Below, piece by piece: positions 53,165 through 60,954 of a stretch of 64,000 bases of DNA (position 1 is the stretch's first letter; the number at the start of each line of letters is the position of its first letter). The stretch is from a bacterium (GTDB lineage: Bacteria; Myxococcota_A; UBA9160; UBA4427), in NCBI GenBank assembly GCA_024742285.1, contig JANSYR010000011.1, positions 181,951-245,950 on the forward strand, in the 5' to 3' direction. The position numbers and the translations under genes are program-made. Under the pieces are notes generated by a model. The model was not told the origin of the DNA and ran no database searches. It saw only the letters and a program-made list of their open reading frames with translations.

Positions 53165-54247
53165 CTATTGTGGATCGCCAGCCGGGCCAGGCAAGTTCCA
53201 CGGGATCCATCCGATCCGGTCCCCTCCGAAGGCGCCGAGCCAGATCACGTCGTCGCGCTCGAGGGCGGCGGAAACGCCGCCGACCGCTGTGGCCGGGTCG
53301 TGGGTCCAGACCCGGCGTACCGCGAGTGTTTCCGGGTCGACCGTCGAGACGGCCGAGGGGAGGCTGCAGCCGCCTTCGAGGAGCTCGAAGCAACCGGTGG
53401 CTTCGATCGGACCCGCGATCTGGCCGCCGACGAGCACGCGGCCGTCCGCGGTCCAGCTGAGGTTGTCGGGATGGAAGCCGAGGGGCGCCGTCTGGCGACT
53501 CCCTCCGTCTAGACCAAGACGCACGAGCTGCTGCGCCCCCCATTCGGAGAAGTAGAGCGTCTCGCCATCCTGGGAGGTGACGATCCCGTTCGGGCCGTTC
53601 CCCTCGGAATCCGGGATGGCCCGGATGCCGGTCGACCGCGACCAGTGCCAGACGCGGCCCGTGTCGAGACCGAGCACGAGCGCGAGGGGCGAGAACAAGG
53701 ACTGACTGACCATCTGCGTGACGACGAAGTCGCCGCCCGGGAGCGAGGCGACGTCGTTGAGCATCACGTTCTGCTCGAAGAGGATGCAGTCGGTCCAGGT
53801 GAGGGTCGGGACTCCGTCCTGCTCGCCGATCGCGAAGCGCTCGATCGATTCGCGGCCGCCGTGGTTCACGACCAGCAGCGTTCGTCGGTCGCGGCTCAAT
53901 TCGATGCCGTGGGGCGCGAAGTCGTCGAGGGAAGGCGGGGCGCAGGAAGCGTTTCCGGCGCCCACCAGGGCCGTCTCGTCGGTCGGCCACACGACGCTCC
54001 GGGCGCCGTCGGTCGGGCGGAACGCGACGAGGCTGCCGGGCTCGTCGGCGAGCACCATTTGGCTGATCAACATCCACCCGTCGTCGAGGCCCACGAGGTC
54101 CTCGGGATTCTGGAAGCCGCAGATCGGGGTGGTGTCGTCGTCGGGGGCGCACTCGGGAAGCGGCGTATGCGAGGCGCAGCCTGCGAGCGCCGTGAGTGCG
54201 ACCAGGGCAAGGATCGCCCCGGCAGGCCGGGGCGCGGACGTCGTCAT
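53165..54247 (-). CDS. Beta-propeller lipoprotein (SMP-30/paraoxonase-like)
   Basis: Protein of 360 residues with a lipoprotein signal, LALVALTALAGCASHTP, where the cysteine is the lipid attachment site. The body contains propeller blades such as GIELSRDRRTLLVVNHGG, VMLNDVASLPGGDFVVTQM, NGIVTSQDGETLYFSEWG and HPDNLSWTADGRVLVGGQ, typical of SMP-30/gluconolactonase and paraoxonase-type calcium-dependent hydrolases. It is anchored in the envelope and probably acts on lactones or esters. GAGGAGACAG precedes the ATG at 54247. It is the first gene of a two-gene unit with surE. Confidence 0.85.
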   Translation of the reverse strand: MTTSAPRPAGAILALVALTALAGCASHTPLPECAPDDDTTPICGFQNPEDLVGLDDGWMLISQMVLADEPGSLVAFRPTDGARSVVWPTDETALVGAGNASCAPPSLDDFAPHGIELSRDRRTLLVVNHGGRESIERFAIGEQDGVPTLTWTDCILFEQNVMLNDVASLPGGDFVVTQMVSQSLFSPLALVLGLDTGRVWHWSRSTGIRAIPDSEGNGPNGIVTSQDGETLYFSEWGAQQLVRLGLDGGSRQTAPLGFHPDNLSWTADGRVLVGGQIAGPIEATGCFELLEGGCSLPSAVSTVDPETLAVRRVWTHDPATAVGGVSAALERDDVIWLGAFGGDRIGWIPWNLPGPAGDPQ

Positions 54248-54508
54248 CGATCTGTCTCCTCGTTGGCCAGAGCGAGCACGTTCGAGGATCGCTCGCCGGC
54301 GGCGCATCGTCATCGCCGAAGGTTACCGCCCGACCGTCTCGACGAAGCCGATCACCGGCGTGGCCGCCCCGGTTGGCGCCATCAGGATACCCGGTTCCGG
54401 GATCGCTCCCGCGGTCCGGATTCGTGACTCCTACACGTTCTCTGGCCCGCGAGCGGCGGCGTTCACCTACACTCTCGATCCTCACGTCGATCGAGAGGCG
54501 GATGAACG

Positions 54509-55456
54509 GTGCACGCAACGAACGCCGAGACCTGGAAGCACGATCACGACTACCTCGGAGAGAGTCTTGCACGGAACGAGCGCCAGACCCGCCTGGTGAT
54601 CGCGCTGACCGCGGCCATGATGGTCGCCGAGATTTCGGCGGGCGTGGCCTACGGCTCGATGGCGCTCCTGGCCGACGGTTGGCACATGGCGAGCCATGCG
54701 TCCGCGCTCGGGATCACGGCCTTCGCGTACGGGTTCGCTCGGCGCCATCGACACAGCAGCCGCTACTCGTTCGGGACCTGGAAGGTGAGCATCCTCGGCG
54801 GCTACACGAGCGCGGTCGTGCTGGGCATCGTCGCCCTGGCCATCGCCTGGGAGTCGTTCGGCCGGTTCGTGAATCCGCGCGAGATCTCCTTCGATCAGGC
54901 GATCGGCGTCGCGATCCTCGGGTTGATCGTAAATCTGGTGTCGGCCTGGCTCCTGCGCGACGGCCACGATCACGGGCACGACCACGGTCATGACGGCCAT
55001 CACCACCACGACCACAATCTGAGGGCCGCTTATCTGCACGTCCTCGCGGATGCGCTCACGTCCCTGACCGCGATCCTTGCGCTGGTCTGCGGCAAGTACT
55101 TCGGCTGGCATTGGATGGATCCGGCGATGGGGGTCGTGGGGTCGCTCGTGATCGGGCGCTGGGCCTACGGTCTCGTGCAGCAGACATCCTCGATCCTGCT
55201 CGACGGGGATGTCCCGCAATCGACTCTCGACGCGCTCCGGGCGGCAATCTCAGGCGATTCGGACGATCTCGTCTCCGACCTGCACGCGTGGCGTGTGGGT
55301 CCCGGTCGGCTCGCCGTGATCGCGGTCGTCGTGTCGGATTCGCCGCGGGCCCCCGCTGAGTACAAGCGCCGGATGCAGGGGGCAGTCGATATCGCGCACG
55401 CGACGGTCGAAGTGAACCGCTGCGAAGGGCATGGCGAGGGCGCCCGCGCCGCGTAG
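54509..55456 (+). CDS. dmeF: Cation diffusion facilitator, DmeF-like Co/Ni/Fe exporter
   Basis: CDF transporter of 315 residues with six membrane helices. VAYGSMALLADGWHMASHA near residues 47-65 carries the HxxxD-type metal site in helix 2, and AAYLHVLADALTSLTAILAL carries its helix 5 partner. A histidine-rich cytoplasmic loop, HDHGHDHGHDGHHHHDH, lies near residues 152-170. The N-terminal and loop sequences agree closely with DmeF, which exports cobalt, nickel or ferrous iron with proton exchange. The GTG at 54509 is the start. It stands 207 bases upstream of the COG0523 operon, so a common metal-stress theme is possible. Confidence 0.92.
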   Translation: MHATNAETWKHDHDYLGESLARNERQTRLVIALTAAMMVAEISAGVAYGSMALLADGWHMASHASALGITAFAYGFARRHRHSSRYSFGTWKVSILGGYTSAVVLGIVALAIAWESFGRFVNPREISFDQAIGVAILGLIVNLVSAWLLRDGHDHGHDHGHDGHHHHDHNLRAAYLHVLADALTSLTAILALVCGKYFGWHWMDPAMGVVGSLVIGRWAYGLVQQTSSILLDGDVPQSTLDALRAAISGDSDDLVSDLHAWRVGPGRLAVIAVVVSDSPRAPAEYKRRMQGAVDIAHATVEVNRCEGHGEGARAA

Positions 55457-55645
55457 CGGCAACGAGGACGGCACGCGTCGGCTCGGCGCGAGCCGCGCGA
55501 CCGATTCGTCGACGGCGCGGAGCTGACGGCCGCGTCTGGGGCCGCCACGGCGCGGTCAGGGGCGATTTCCCGCAGATCGACTCGCGTCGAAGGGAACTCG
55601 CATGCGGCGGCCGGCGATGACGAGGAAGACGCCCCCCGTCTGAAT

Positions 55646-55657
55646 CTACGCGCGTAG
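55646..55657. promoter_or_regulatory. Perfect 12-bp palindrome before COG0523-like gene
   Basis: CTACGCGCGTAG is a perfect palindrome ending seven bases before the GTG at 55664. It could be an operator for a metal-responsive regulator or a chance GC palindrome; no second copy was seen in the window. Confidence 0.3.
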
Positions 55658-55663
55658 GCCCGA

Positions 55664-56767
55664 GTGAGTCCGATCCACATGATCTCGAACGCAGCCATCC
55701 GTCGTGGACTCGATGGTGAAGGGGGCCTCGCCCCGGTCGTCCACCTGATCGCCGGACTTCCGACGGACGAGGTCGTGCGGGGATTCGATCGCATCCGCGA
55801 ACATCTGCCGGTCTCGTCCCTGGCGTGCCTCGTGGCTTCGTCGTCGCCCGAGTGCGCCCGGACGGGGGTGCTGCTCCCGCCCCATGCGGAGAACTCGCAG
55901 GTCGTCGAGGACTGGGAGACGTGTGACTTCCTGGAGCGTCGTTTCGGTCCGGGCGCTCGGATTGGCGGTGTACTGACCGTCGTGGACGCGGACGCGCTGG
56001 GCGACCAACTGGAATCGGCGGATCCGATTTCGGCACTCGGGTGGGGAAGGAGCGCACGTGATGCCCGAACGGTCGCCGACATCGTGGCGGGTCAGGTCGA
56101 ATCGGCGACCCATCTCCTGCTGGTTGGACGCCCGTCCTCTTGTGCGTCGGTTCGAGGCCTCCTCGAAGCGTTGAACCCCGATGGCGCGTTGATGCATCTC
56201 GACGGCGCTGCGAGTCAGGAGCTCCTCGAAGTCACGCAGGCTCCCCCCGGACGCAGCGAGTCGGCGCGGGTCGTGCCGCCCTGGCTCGCGCTCCTGCGAG
56301 CAGAGAGAGTCTCGCCGGATCGATCCGATCGTTTTCTCTATCGTCGGTCACTGCCTTTCGACGCCCAGCGTTTCGGCGAGTGGCTCGCCGATCCGCCCCG
56401 CTCGCTCGTTCGCGGAAAGGGCAACGTCTGGCTCGCGAACCGCCTGGATCAATCGATGGGCTACTCGTGTGCGGGATCCGTTCACCGGCTCTTCGACGCG
56501 GGCCGGTGGTGGGCGAGCCAGAGCGGTTCGGCCTGGCCGACATGCGAATCCGCGAGGCGGCGCCTTCTCGAACGCTGGCATCCGCAGTTCGGGGATCGGC
56601 GGCAGGAGCTCGCCTTCGTGGGGCTCGACCTCGACGTCGAGCGGGTTCGCGCGGAGCTCGACGCGTGCCTTCTCTCGGAGACCGAGGCGCTCGAGTCGTT
56701 CGAAGCGGCGACGCCGTCTCTCAGAGTGACTTCCCACCCCGGTCACTCCGGCGCAGGACTCCACTGA
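55664..56767 (+). CDS. COG0523 (CobW C-terminal) protein lacking the P-loop
   Basis: Protein of 367 residues. The C-terminal half is clearly the CobW_C domain: FLYRRSLPFDAQRFGEWLAD, SLVRGKGNVWLANRLDQ, AGSVHRLFDAGRWWAS, ERWHPQFGDRRQELAFVGLD and ELDACLLSETE. The middle VLTVVDADAL and DARTVADIVAGQVESATHLL match the GTPase domain of metal chaperones. At the N-terminus the GxxGxGKT Walker A is missing (APVVHLIAGLPTDEVV instead), no C-x-C-C metal motif is seen, and NKxD reads VGRPSS. GTP hydrolysis is therefore unlikely; it may be a metal-binding scaffold. The start is the GTG at 55664 or ATG at 55679. It overlaps the next gene by one base. Confidence 0.82.
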   Translation: MSPIHMISNAAIRRGLDGEGGLAPVVHLIAGLPTDEVVRGFDRIREHLPVSSLACLVASSSPECARTGVLLPPHAENSQVVEDWETCDFLERRFGPGARIGGVLTVVDADALGDQLESADPISALGWGRSARDARTVADIVAGQVESATHLLLVGRPSSCASVRGLLEALNPDGALMHLDGAASQELLEVTQAPPGRSESARVVPPWLALLRAERVSPDRSDRFLYRRSLPFDAQRFGEWLADPPRSLVRGKGNVWLANRLDQSMGYSCAGSVHRLFDAGRWWASQSGSAWPTCESARRRLLERWHPQFGDRRQELAFVGLDLDVERVRAELDACLLSETEALESFEAATPSLRVTSHPGHSGAGLH

Positions 56768-57993
56768 TGATCGACTGGCTGATCATCGGAGGCGGGCCGC
56801 ACGGCGTGCACGCGGCCGCGCGTCTCGTGGGGGAAGCCGGCGTTCCGACCGAAGCAGTCCGCATCCTCGACGACGAGGAGGTCCTGCTGGCTCGCTGGCG
56901 ACGATGTACCCGGAACACGGGCATGCGGTATCTGCGCTCGCCCGCGGTCCACCATCTCGACCTCTCGTCGGCATCGCTGCAACGGTTCTCGAAGTCGGGA
57001 CGAGGCCGCCGGTTTCCGCAGCCCTTCACGCGACCGTACTCGCGTCCGTCGCTCGAGCTCTTCGATCGACACTGCGACGAGGTCGTCACGAGACTCGGAC
57101 TCGAGGATCTACACGTGCGCGGTCGTGCGGAGTCGCTCGAGATCACGGAGGAACTCGTCCGGATCGGCGTGCGCGGGATGGAGACCGAGGGCGAGCACGA
57201 GTCGATCGAAGCGAAGCGGGTCATTCTCGCGCTCGGCGCCCCGGAGCGACCGGAGTGGCCCGAGTGGGCGATGCAACTCTCGCGAGAGAACGTCGACGTG
57301 TCGAATGCTGGCTCGATCCAGCACGTCTTCGACCCGGGCTTCGATCTCCGGGACGATCCGGAGGACGAGGCGATCGCGGTGGTCGGCGCAGGGATCTCCG
57401 GCGCCCAGGTGGCGCTTCGCCTCGCGCGGGAGGGACGCCGCGTGGTCCTCCTCTCCCGTCATCCCCTCCGCATCCATCAGTTCGACAGCGACCCCGGGTG
57501 GCAGGGGCCCAAGTACATGGCCGGCTTCTCGCGGCTTCGCGATCTGGATGAGCGCAGGCGCCGCATCGGCGAGGCGCGACATCGCGGATCCATCCCCCCT
57601 GACGTCGAGAGCGCCCTTCGCATGGCCTGCGCGGACGGGCGGATCGAACATCTCGAAGGCGTCGAAGTCGAATCGGCGACCCTTTCGGAGGGGCGTCCGT
57701 CCCTCGAAGTCGGCGGCCGGTCGATCCTCGTCGATCGTGTCCTGCTGGCGACGGGCTTTCCCCGCCGACGCCCGGGGGAGGGCTGGCTCGACGACGCCAT
57801 CGAGAAGCATGATCTTCCCTGTGCGGAATGCGGCTATCCGGTCGTCGATCGCGGTCTGCGATGGCATCCTCGTCTCCTGGTGACCGGTCCTCTCGCCGAA
57901 CTCGAGATCGGCCCGGTCTCTCGCAACCTTTCGGGAGCAATGCGGGCTGGCGAGCGGATCGCCGCCGTAGCCCGAACGGATCTCGTCTACTGA
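56767..57993 (+). CDS. FAD/NAD(P)-binding protein
   Basis: Two-dinucleotide-fold flavoprotein of 408 residues. IIGGGPHGVHAAARLVGEAG near residue 6 binds FAD and IAVVGAGISGAQVALRLA near residue 203 binds NAD(P)H. The LRSPAVHHLDLSS and RPSLELFDRHCDEV stretches recall the N-hydroxylase/SidA-like and FMO-like group. RVLLATGFPRRRPG is the ATG-type motif. It starts on the last base of the COG0523-like stop (TGATG), so the two are translationally coupled and probably act together. The substrate is unknown; a ligand- or siderophore-type hydroxylation is speculative. Confidence 0.85.
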   Translation: MIDWLIIGGGPHGVHAAARLVGEAGVPTEAVRILDDEEVLLARWRRCTRNTGMRYLRSPAVHHLDLSSASLQRFSKSGRGRRFPQPFTRPYSRPSLELFDRHCDEVVTRLGLEDLHVRGRAESLEITEELVRIGVRGMETEGEHESIEAKRVILALGAPERPEWPEWAMQLSRENVDVSNAGSIQHVFDPGFDLRDDPEDEAIAVVGAGISGAQVALRLAREGRRVVLLSRHPLRIHQFDSDPGWQGPKYMAGFSRLRDLDERRRRIGEARHRGSIPPDVESALRMACADGRIEHLEGVEVESATLSEGRPSLEVGGRSILVDRVLLATGFPRRRPGEGWLDDAIEKHDLPCAECGYPVVDRGLRWHPRLLVTGPLAELEIGPVSRNLSGAMRAGERIAAVARTDLVY

Positions 57994-58027
57994 GGGCCAC
58001 GTCGGCCCGAATCGGAGTCTCGAATCG

Positions 58028-58840
58028 ATGTCCCACTGTTTCGACTATTCCAACAAGCGCATCGTCGTCACGGGCGCGTACTCGGGCGTCGGTGCCGCGT
58101 TGCTGGATGTGCTCTCCGAGCTCGGCGGTCCCGAGGTCATCGCGCTCGACCTCAAGGAGCCCGAGGGCCGGATTGATCGCTTCATCGAGACGAACATGGG
58201 GAAGGCTTCCTCTGTCCAGGCGGCGATCGAGGCCATCGACGGCCCGGTCGACGTCCTCTTCAACAACGCGGGCATCGCCGCGACGCATCCGGTCGAGGAC
58301 GTGATGGCCGTGAACTGGCTCGGTCTTCGTCAGCTCTCGGAGGGACTGCTCCCGAAGATTCGCGAGGGCGGCGCGATCGCCAACACGGCGTCGATTGCGG
58401 GTGGTCAGTGGCCGGGTCATCTGCAAGAGGTCCTCGACTGCATCTCGATCGAGGGCAGCGAGGAGCTCTTCGGCTGGTGCCGGGACCACGCCGAGCTGGT
58501 CGGGGACGGATATGCCTTCTCGAAGGAATGCGTCCAGGTCTATACGATGAAGAGCGCCAGGGCGACGCTCGAGCGGAACGTGCGCACGAACAGCGTCTGC
58601 CCGGCGCCGATCGACACGCCGCTGCTGCCCGACTTCAACAAGACGATGACCGAGAAGACCATGAACTGGACGATCGACCAGATCGGCGGAACGATCGCGA
58701 CGCCGCGGGACATCGCGATGACCCTCGCGTTCCTCGGCTCGGACGCTTCGGGATACGTGAACGGCGTCAACCTGAACGTGGACATGGGCTTCAACGCCTT
58801 CATGACCACCGGGCAGCTCGATTTCTCGGGGCTCGCGTGA
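58028..58840 (+). CDS. SDR family oxidoreductase (3alpha-HSD/coniferyl-alcohol-dehydrogenase-like)
   Basis: Short-chain dehydrogenase of 270 residues with VVTGAYSGVGAALLDVL near residue 13, VLFNNAGIAATHPVEDVMAV, NTASIAGGQWPGH with the serine, and the GDGYAFSKECVQVYTM tyrosine/lysine pair. A 30-residue insertion (QEVLDCISIEGSEELFGW) lies between the serine and tyrosine, as in 3alpha-hydroxysteroid and coniferyl alcohol dehydrogenases. It sits between the FAD protein and GTP cyclohydrolase II in a run of plus-strand genes; GGAG precedes the ATG. The substrate is not known. Confidence 0.88.
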   Translation: MSHCFDYSNKRIVVTGAYSGVGAALLDVLSELGGPEVIALDLKEPEGRIDRFIETNMGKASSVQAAIEAIDGPVDVLFNNAGIAATHPVEDVMAVNWLGLRQLSEGLLPKIREGGAIANTASIAGGQWPGHLQEVLDCISIEGSEELFGWCRDHAELVGDGYAFSKECVQVYTMKSARATLERNVRTNSVCPAPIDTPLLPDFNKTMTEKTMNWTIDQIGGTIATPRDIAMTLAFLGSDASGYVNGVNLNVDMGFNAFMTTGQLDFSGLA

Positions 58841-58844
58841 GGCG

Positions 58845-59597
58845 ATGACGAGTTCCCCCGCGCTGGACCAGCTCCGCTCGTCGGGGCGGGTTCAGCGGAT
58901 CTCCGTGCCCCAGCCGACGGATCACGAGGGGGTGGCTCCTTCGGACTCAGGGGCCGAGCTGGAGATGGTCGGCCCGGTCTCGTTGCCGATCGAGATCGGC
59001 GTAATCGAAGCCACGGTACGCTGGTTCGTCGGGCGGACGGTGGATTCGTCACGGAAGAGCGGTGCGGCTTTCGAAGAAGTCAGCGTGCTGCAATTCGGCG
59101 AGCTCAACGACGAGCAATCCCGCCCCCTCGTGCGGGTTCATTCGGCGTGCCTCACGGGCGACACGCTGGGATCGCTCCGGTGTGACTGTGGACCCCAGCT
59201 TCGGAGTGCGATTCGCCAGCTGGTCGACGCTTCGTCCGGCAGCCTGCTCGTCTACATGACGAGCCACGAGGGCAGGGGCATCGGTCTGTGGTCCAAAGCC
59301 GCCGCCTACCTGCTGCAGGAAGAGGGGCTCGATACCTATGCCGCGAACCGGGCGCTGGCGTTCGGGGACGACCAGCGGGATTTCAGGCTGGCGGCGGCCG
59401 TGATCGTGCATCTCTTGCGCGACGCACCCTTCGAGCTCCTCACGAACAATCCGCTGAAGGTGCGGAGCCTGGAGCGATTCGGGGTCCTCGAGGTGTCTCG
59501 ACGTGGTCTCGTGCAGGGGGCTTCCGCACACAACCGGTGCTACCTGCGCGCAAAGCGTGAGCACGGGCATTTCCTGCCAGACCCGCCGGTCGACTAG
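58845..59597 (+). CDS. ribA: GTP cyclohydrolase II
   Basis: Zinc enzyme of 250 residues that opens GTP to the first riboflavin precursor. The zinc cysteines are at 102, 113 and 115 in SACLTGDTLGSLRCDCG, with exactly the spacing of the characterised enzyme. EGRGIGLWSKAAAYLLQEEG, FGDDQRDFRLAA and LLTNNPLKVRSLERFG follow in order. It is a stand-alone RibA rather than a RibBA fusion and has an N-terminal extension of about 45 residues. It follows the SDR by four bases. Placement with a COG0523 protein suggests a stress or metal-responsive extra copy, or supply of flavin to the neighbouring flavoprotein; this is inference. Confidence 0.9.
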   Translation: MTSSPALDQLRSSGRVQRISVPQPTDHEGVAPSDSGAELEMVGPVSLPIEIGVIEATVRWFVGRTVDSSRKSGAAFEEVSVLQFGELNDEQSRPLVRVHSACLTGDTLGSLRCDCGPQLRSAIRQLVDASSGSLLVYMTSHEGRGIGLWSKAAAYLLQEEGLDTYAANRALAFGDDQRDFRLAAAVIVHLLRDAPFELLTNNPLKVRSLERFGVLEVSRRGLVQGASAHNRCYLRAKREHGHFLPDPPVD

Positions 59598-59765
59598 AAA
59601 CGGGGAGCGACGCCGGTCGCCGAGTCGCGGTGGAGGCGCTGTCGCGCGCCGACGGGCTTGCCTGCGGACGTGCGGGCCGACTCGGGATCGCGGAACGGAA
59701 CGTCATTCGACGGCCCGCCGTCCCTGAGCTATTCCGGCGACGAACACGACGCCGCGAGGACCGTG

Positions 59766-60914
59766 ATGCCGCAGGTCAGCGAGACCATTCCCGACGCTCT
59801 GAAGCCGCGCGTGGACGCGGCGGTCGCCTGGTTCAACGCCTCCGAGGAAGCGGCCGACGCCGAGTTCGAAGTGACGGGCATCCTCGACGCCGACGCAGCG
59901 CTCGACGGATCGGACGAGCTTCGCCTCATCCTGTGCGGCGGAGATCGTTGCGAGCAGCGCTCGTTTCGCGTGCGGGGCGCGGACGAGGCCTGGGAGGTCG
60001 ACTTCGCCGAGAGCGCAGCGGCGGCGCAGGTCGGAAAACGCCAGGCCGAGCTCGATCCCCCGCCCGGGCCCCGGCTCCGGTGGCTCGACGAGAAGCTCGC
60101 GCAACACGCCTTCGTCGTGCTTCTCTTCTACCGAGGGTTCTGGTGACCGCCCTGTCGCGCCGAGTTACGGGGCTACATGCACGAAGGAATCGTCGAGAAG
60201 ATCCGGGCCGCGGGCGGCGAGGTCTACGCCGTCACGAGTGAGCCGCAGCACCTGGCCGACCAGGCCCACGAACACTGGGAGCTCGACTTCGAGAACGTCG
60301 GAGATCCGCACCAGGAGATTTCGCGGACCTGCAGCGAGCGCGGCTGGCTCACGCTCTACGCGAACCGCGGGAGCCTCGACTTCCTCCGGCGCGGAGCCGA
60401 TTGGGAGGTCGAGCATCCGAAGGGCTTCTTCCAGCCGGGCGTGCTGGCGCTGACGCGCGAGGGACGGGTTCTCTATCGCTGGCGCTCCGTCCCGTCCGCC
60501 GAGAACCTGAACGGCACGCTCGCTCGACCGACCGCCACCCATGCGTGGGGCCGAATCGAGCAGGCCCTGGAGGCCGGCGACGCCGCAGGTGATGCGACGC
60601 ACGACGACGATCCCGTGGTCGATCAGAAGCCGCCGCCGCGGCTCCTATTCCTGGCCGCCATCCTGGCGAACGGCTGGTTCCTCGGCTTCCGGTCCTTCGC
60701 GTACTCGCCAGGAGTCGGTTCGGTCCCCTCGCGTTTCGCGGCGGCCTACGCGCGCTGGCTGCTCTTCCTCGCGTTCTGGGCCGCGGCGCTCTTCTTGCTG
60801 CCGACGCTCGTCGTGGGGGTCGCATTCGCCGGATGGGTCGCCTGGATCGCCCGGGACATGCGACGGACGCTCGGTGGGATGGACGATCAGAAGGAGCTGG
60901 TCCCAGGCTCCTGA
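59766..60914 (+). CDS. Peroxiredoxin-like (AhpC/TSA) membrane-anchored protein, candidate selenoprotein with in-frame TGA
   Basis: Two open segments in the same frame, 59766-60143 and 60147-60914, are separated only by a TGA at 60144-60146. Joined, they give 382 residues reading LLFYRGFW-U-PPCRAELRGY, exactly where thioredoxin-fold peroxidases have FYRGFWCPYCRAEL. The TGA is at the peroxidatic cysteine (residue 127) with a second cysteine at 130 (U-x-x-C). Downstream the family blocks EVYAVTSEPQHLADQA and HPKGFFQPGVLALTREGRVL continue intact. Residues from about 290 form hydrophobic segments (LLFLAAILANGWFLGFRS; WLLFLAFWAAALFLLPTLVV) that anchor it. GAGG precedes the ATG at 59766. Alternatives are a nonsense mutation or base error. 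Confidence 0.75.
60149..60173 (+). promoter_or_regulatory. Candidate bacterial SECIS hairpin
   Basis: GCCCTGT at 60149-60155 pairs with ACGGGGC at 60167-60173 (seven pairs, one G-U), leaving an 11-base loop CGCGCCGAGTT that starts two bases after the TGA stem spacer. The loop has a G in its first two positions, as bacterial SECIS elements do. The distance from TGA to loop (about 9 bases) is shorter than usual. The loop/stem junction carries a TTA leucine codon that is very rare in this GC-rich sequence. Confidence 0.4.
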
Positions 60915-60925
60915 CCGGACTTGAC

Positions 60926-60954
60926 CTGACCCGACCTGAGCCGGGGCGGGTCAG
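60926..60954. terminator. Stem-loop between convergent genes
   Basis: CTGACCCG at 60926-60933 pairs perfectly with CGGGTCAG at 60947-60954, between the stop of the peroxiredoxin-like gene and the stop of the monooxygenase on the other strand. It is suitable as a bidirectional terminator; there is no T-run. Confidence 0.5.

Noticed and set aside
55617..55643. Eight-codon frame just upstream of the COG0523-like gene, as a possible leader peptide
   Set aside because: Too short to judge, with no attenuator-like alternative hairpins visible.
59766..60146. Reading the peroxiredoxin-like region as two separate genes or a pseudogene
   Set aside because: Both parts are in the same frame, the only interruption is one TGA at the catalytic cysteine position, and the second part has no ribosome site before its first ATG at 60177. 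A base error remains possible.
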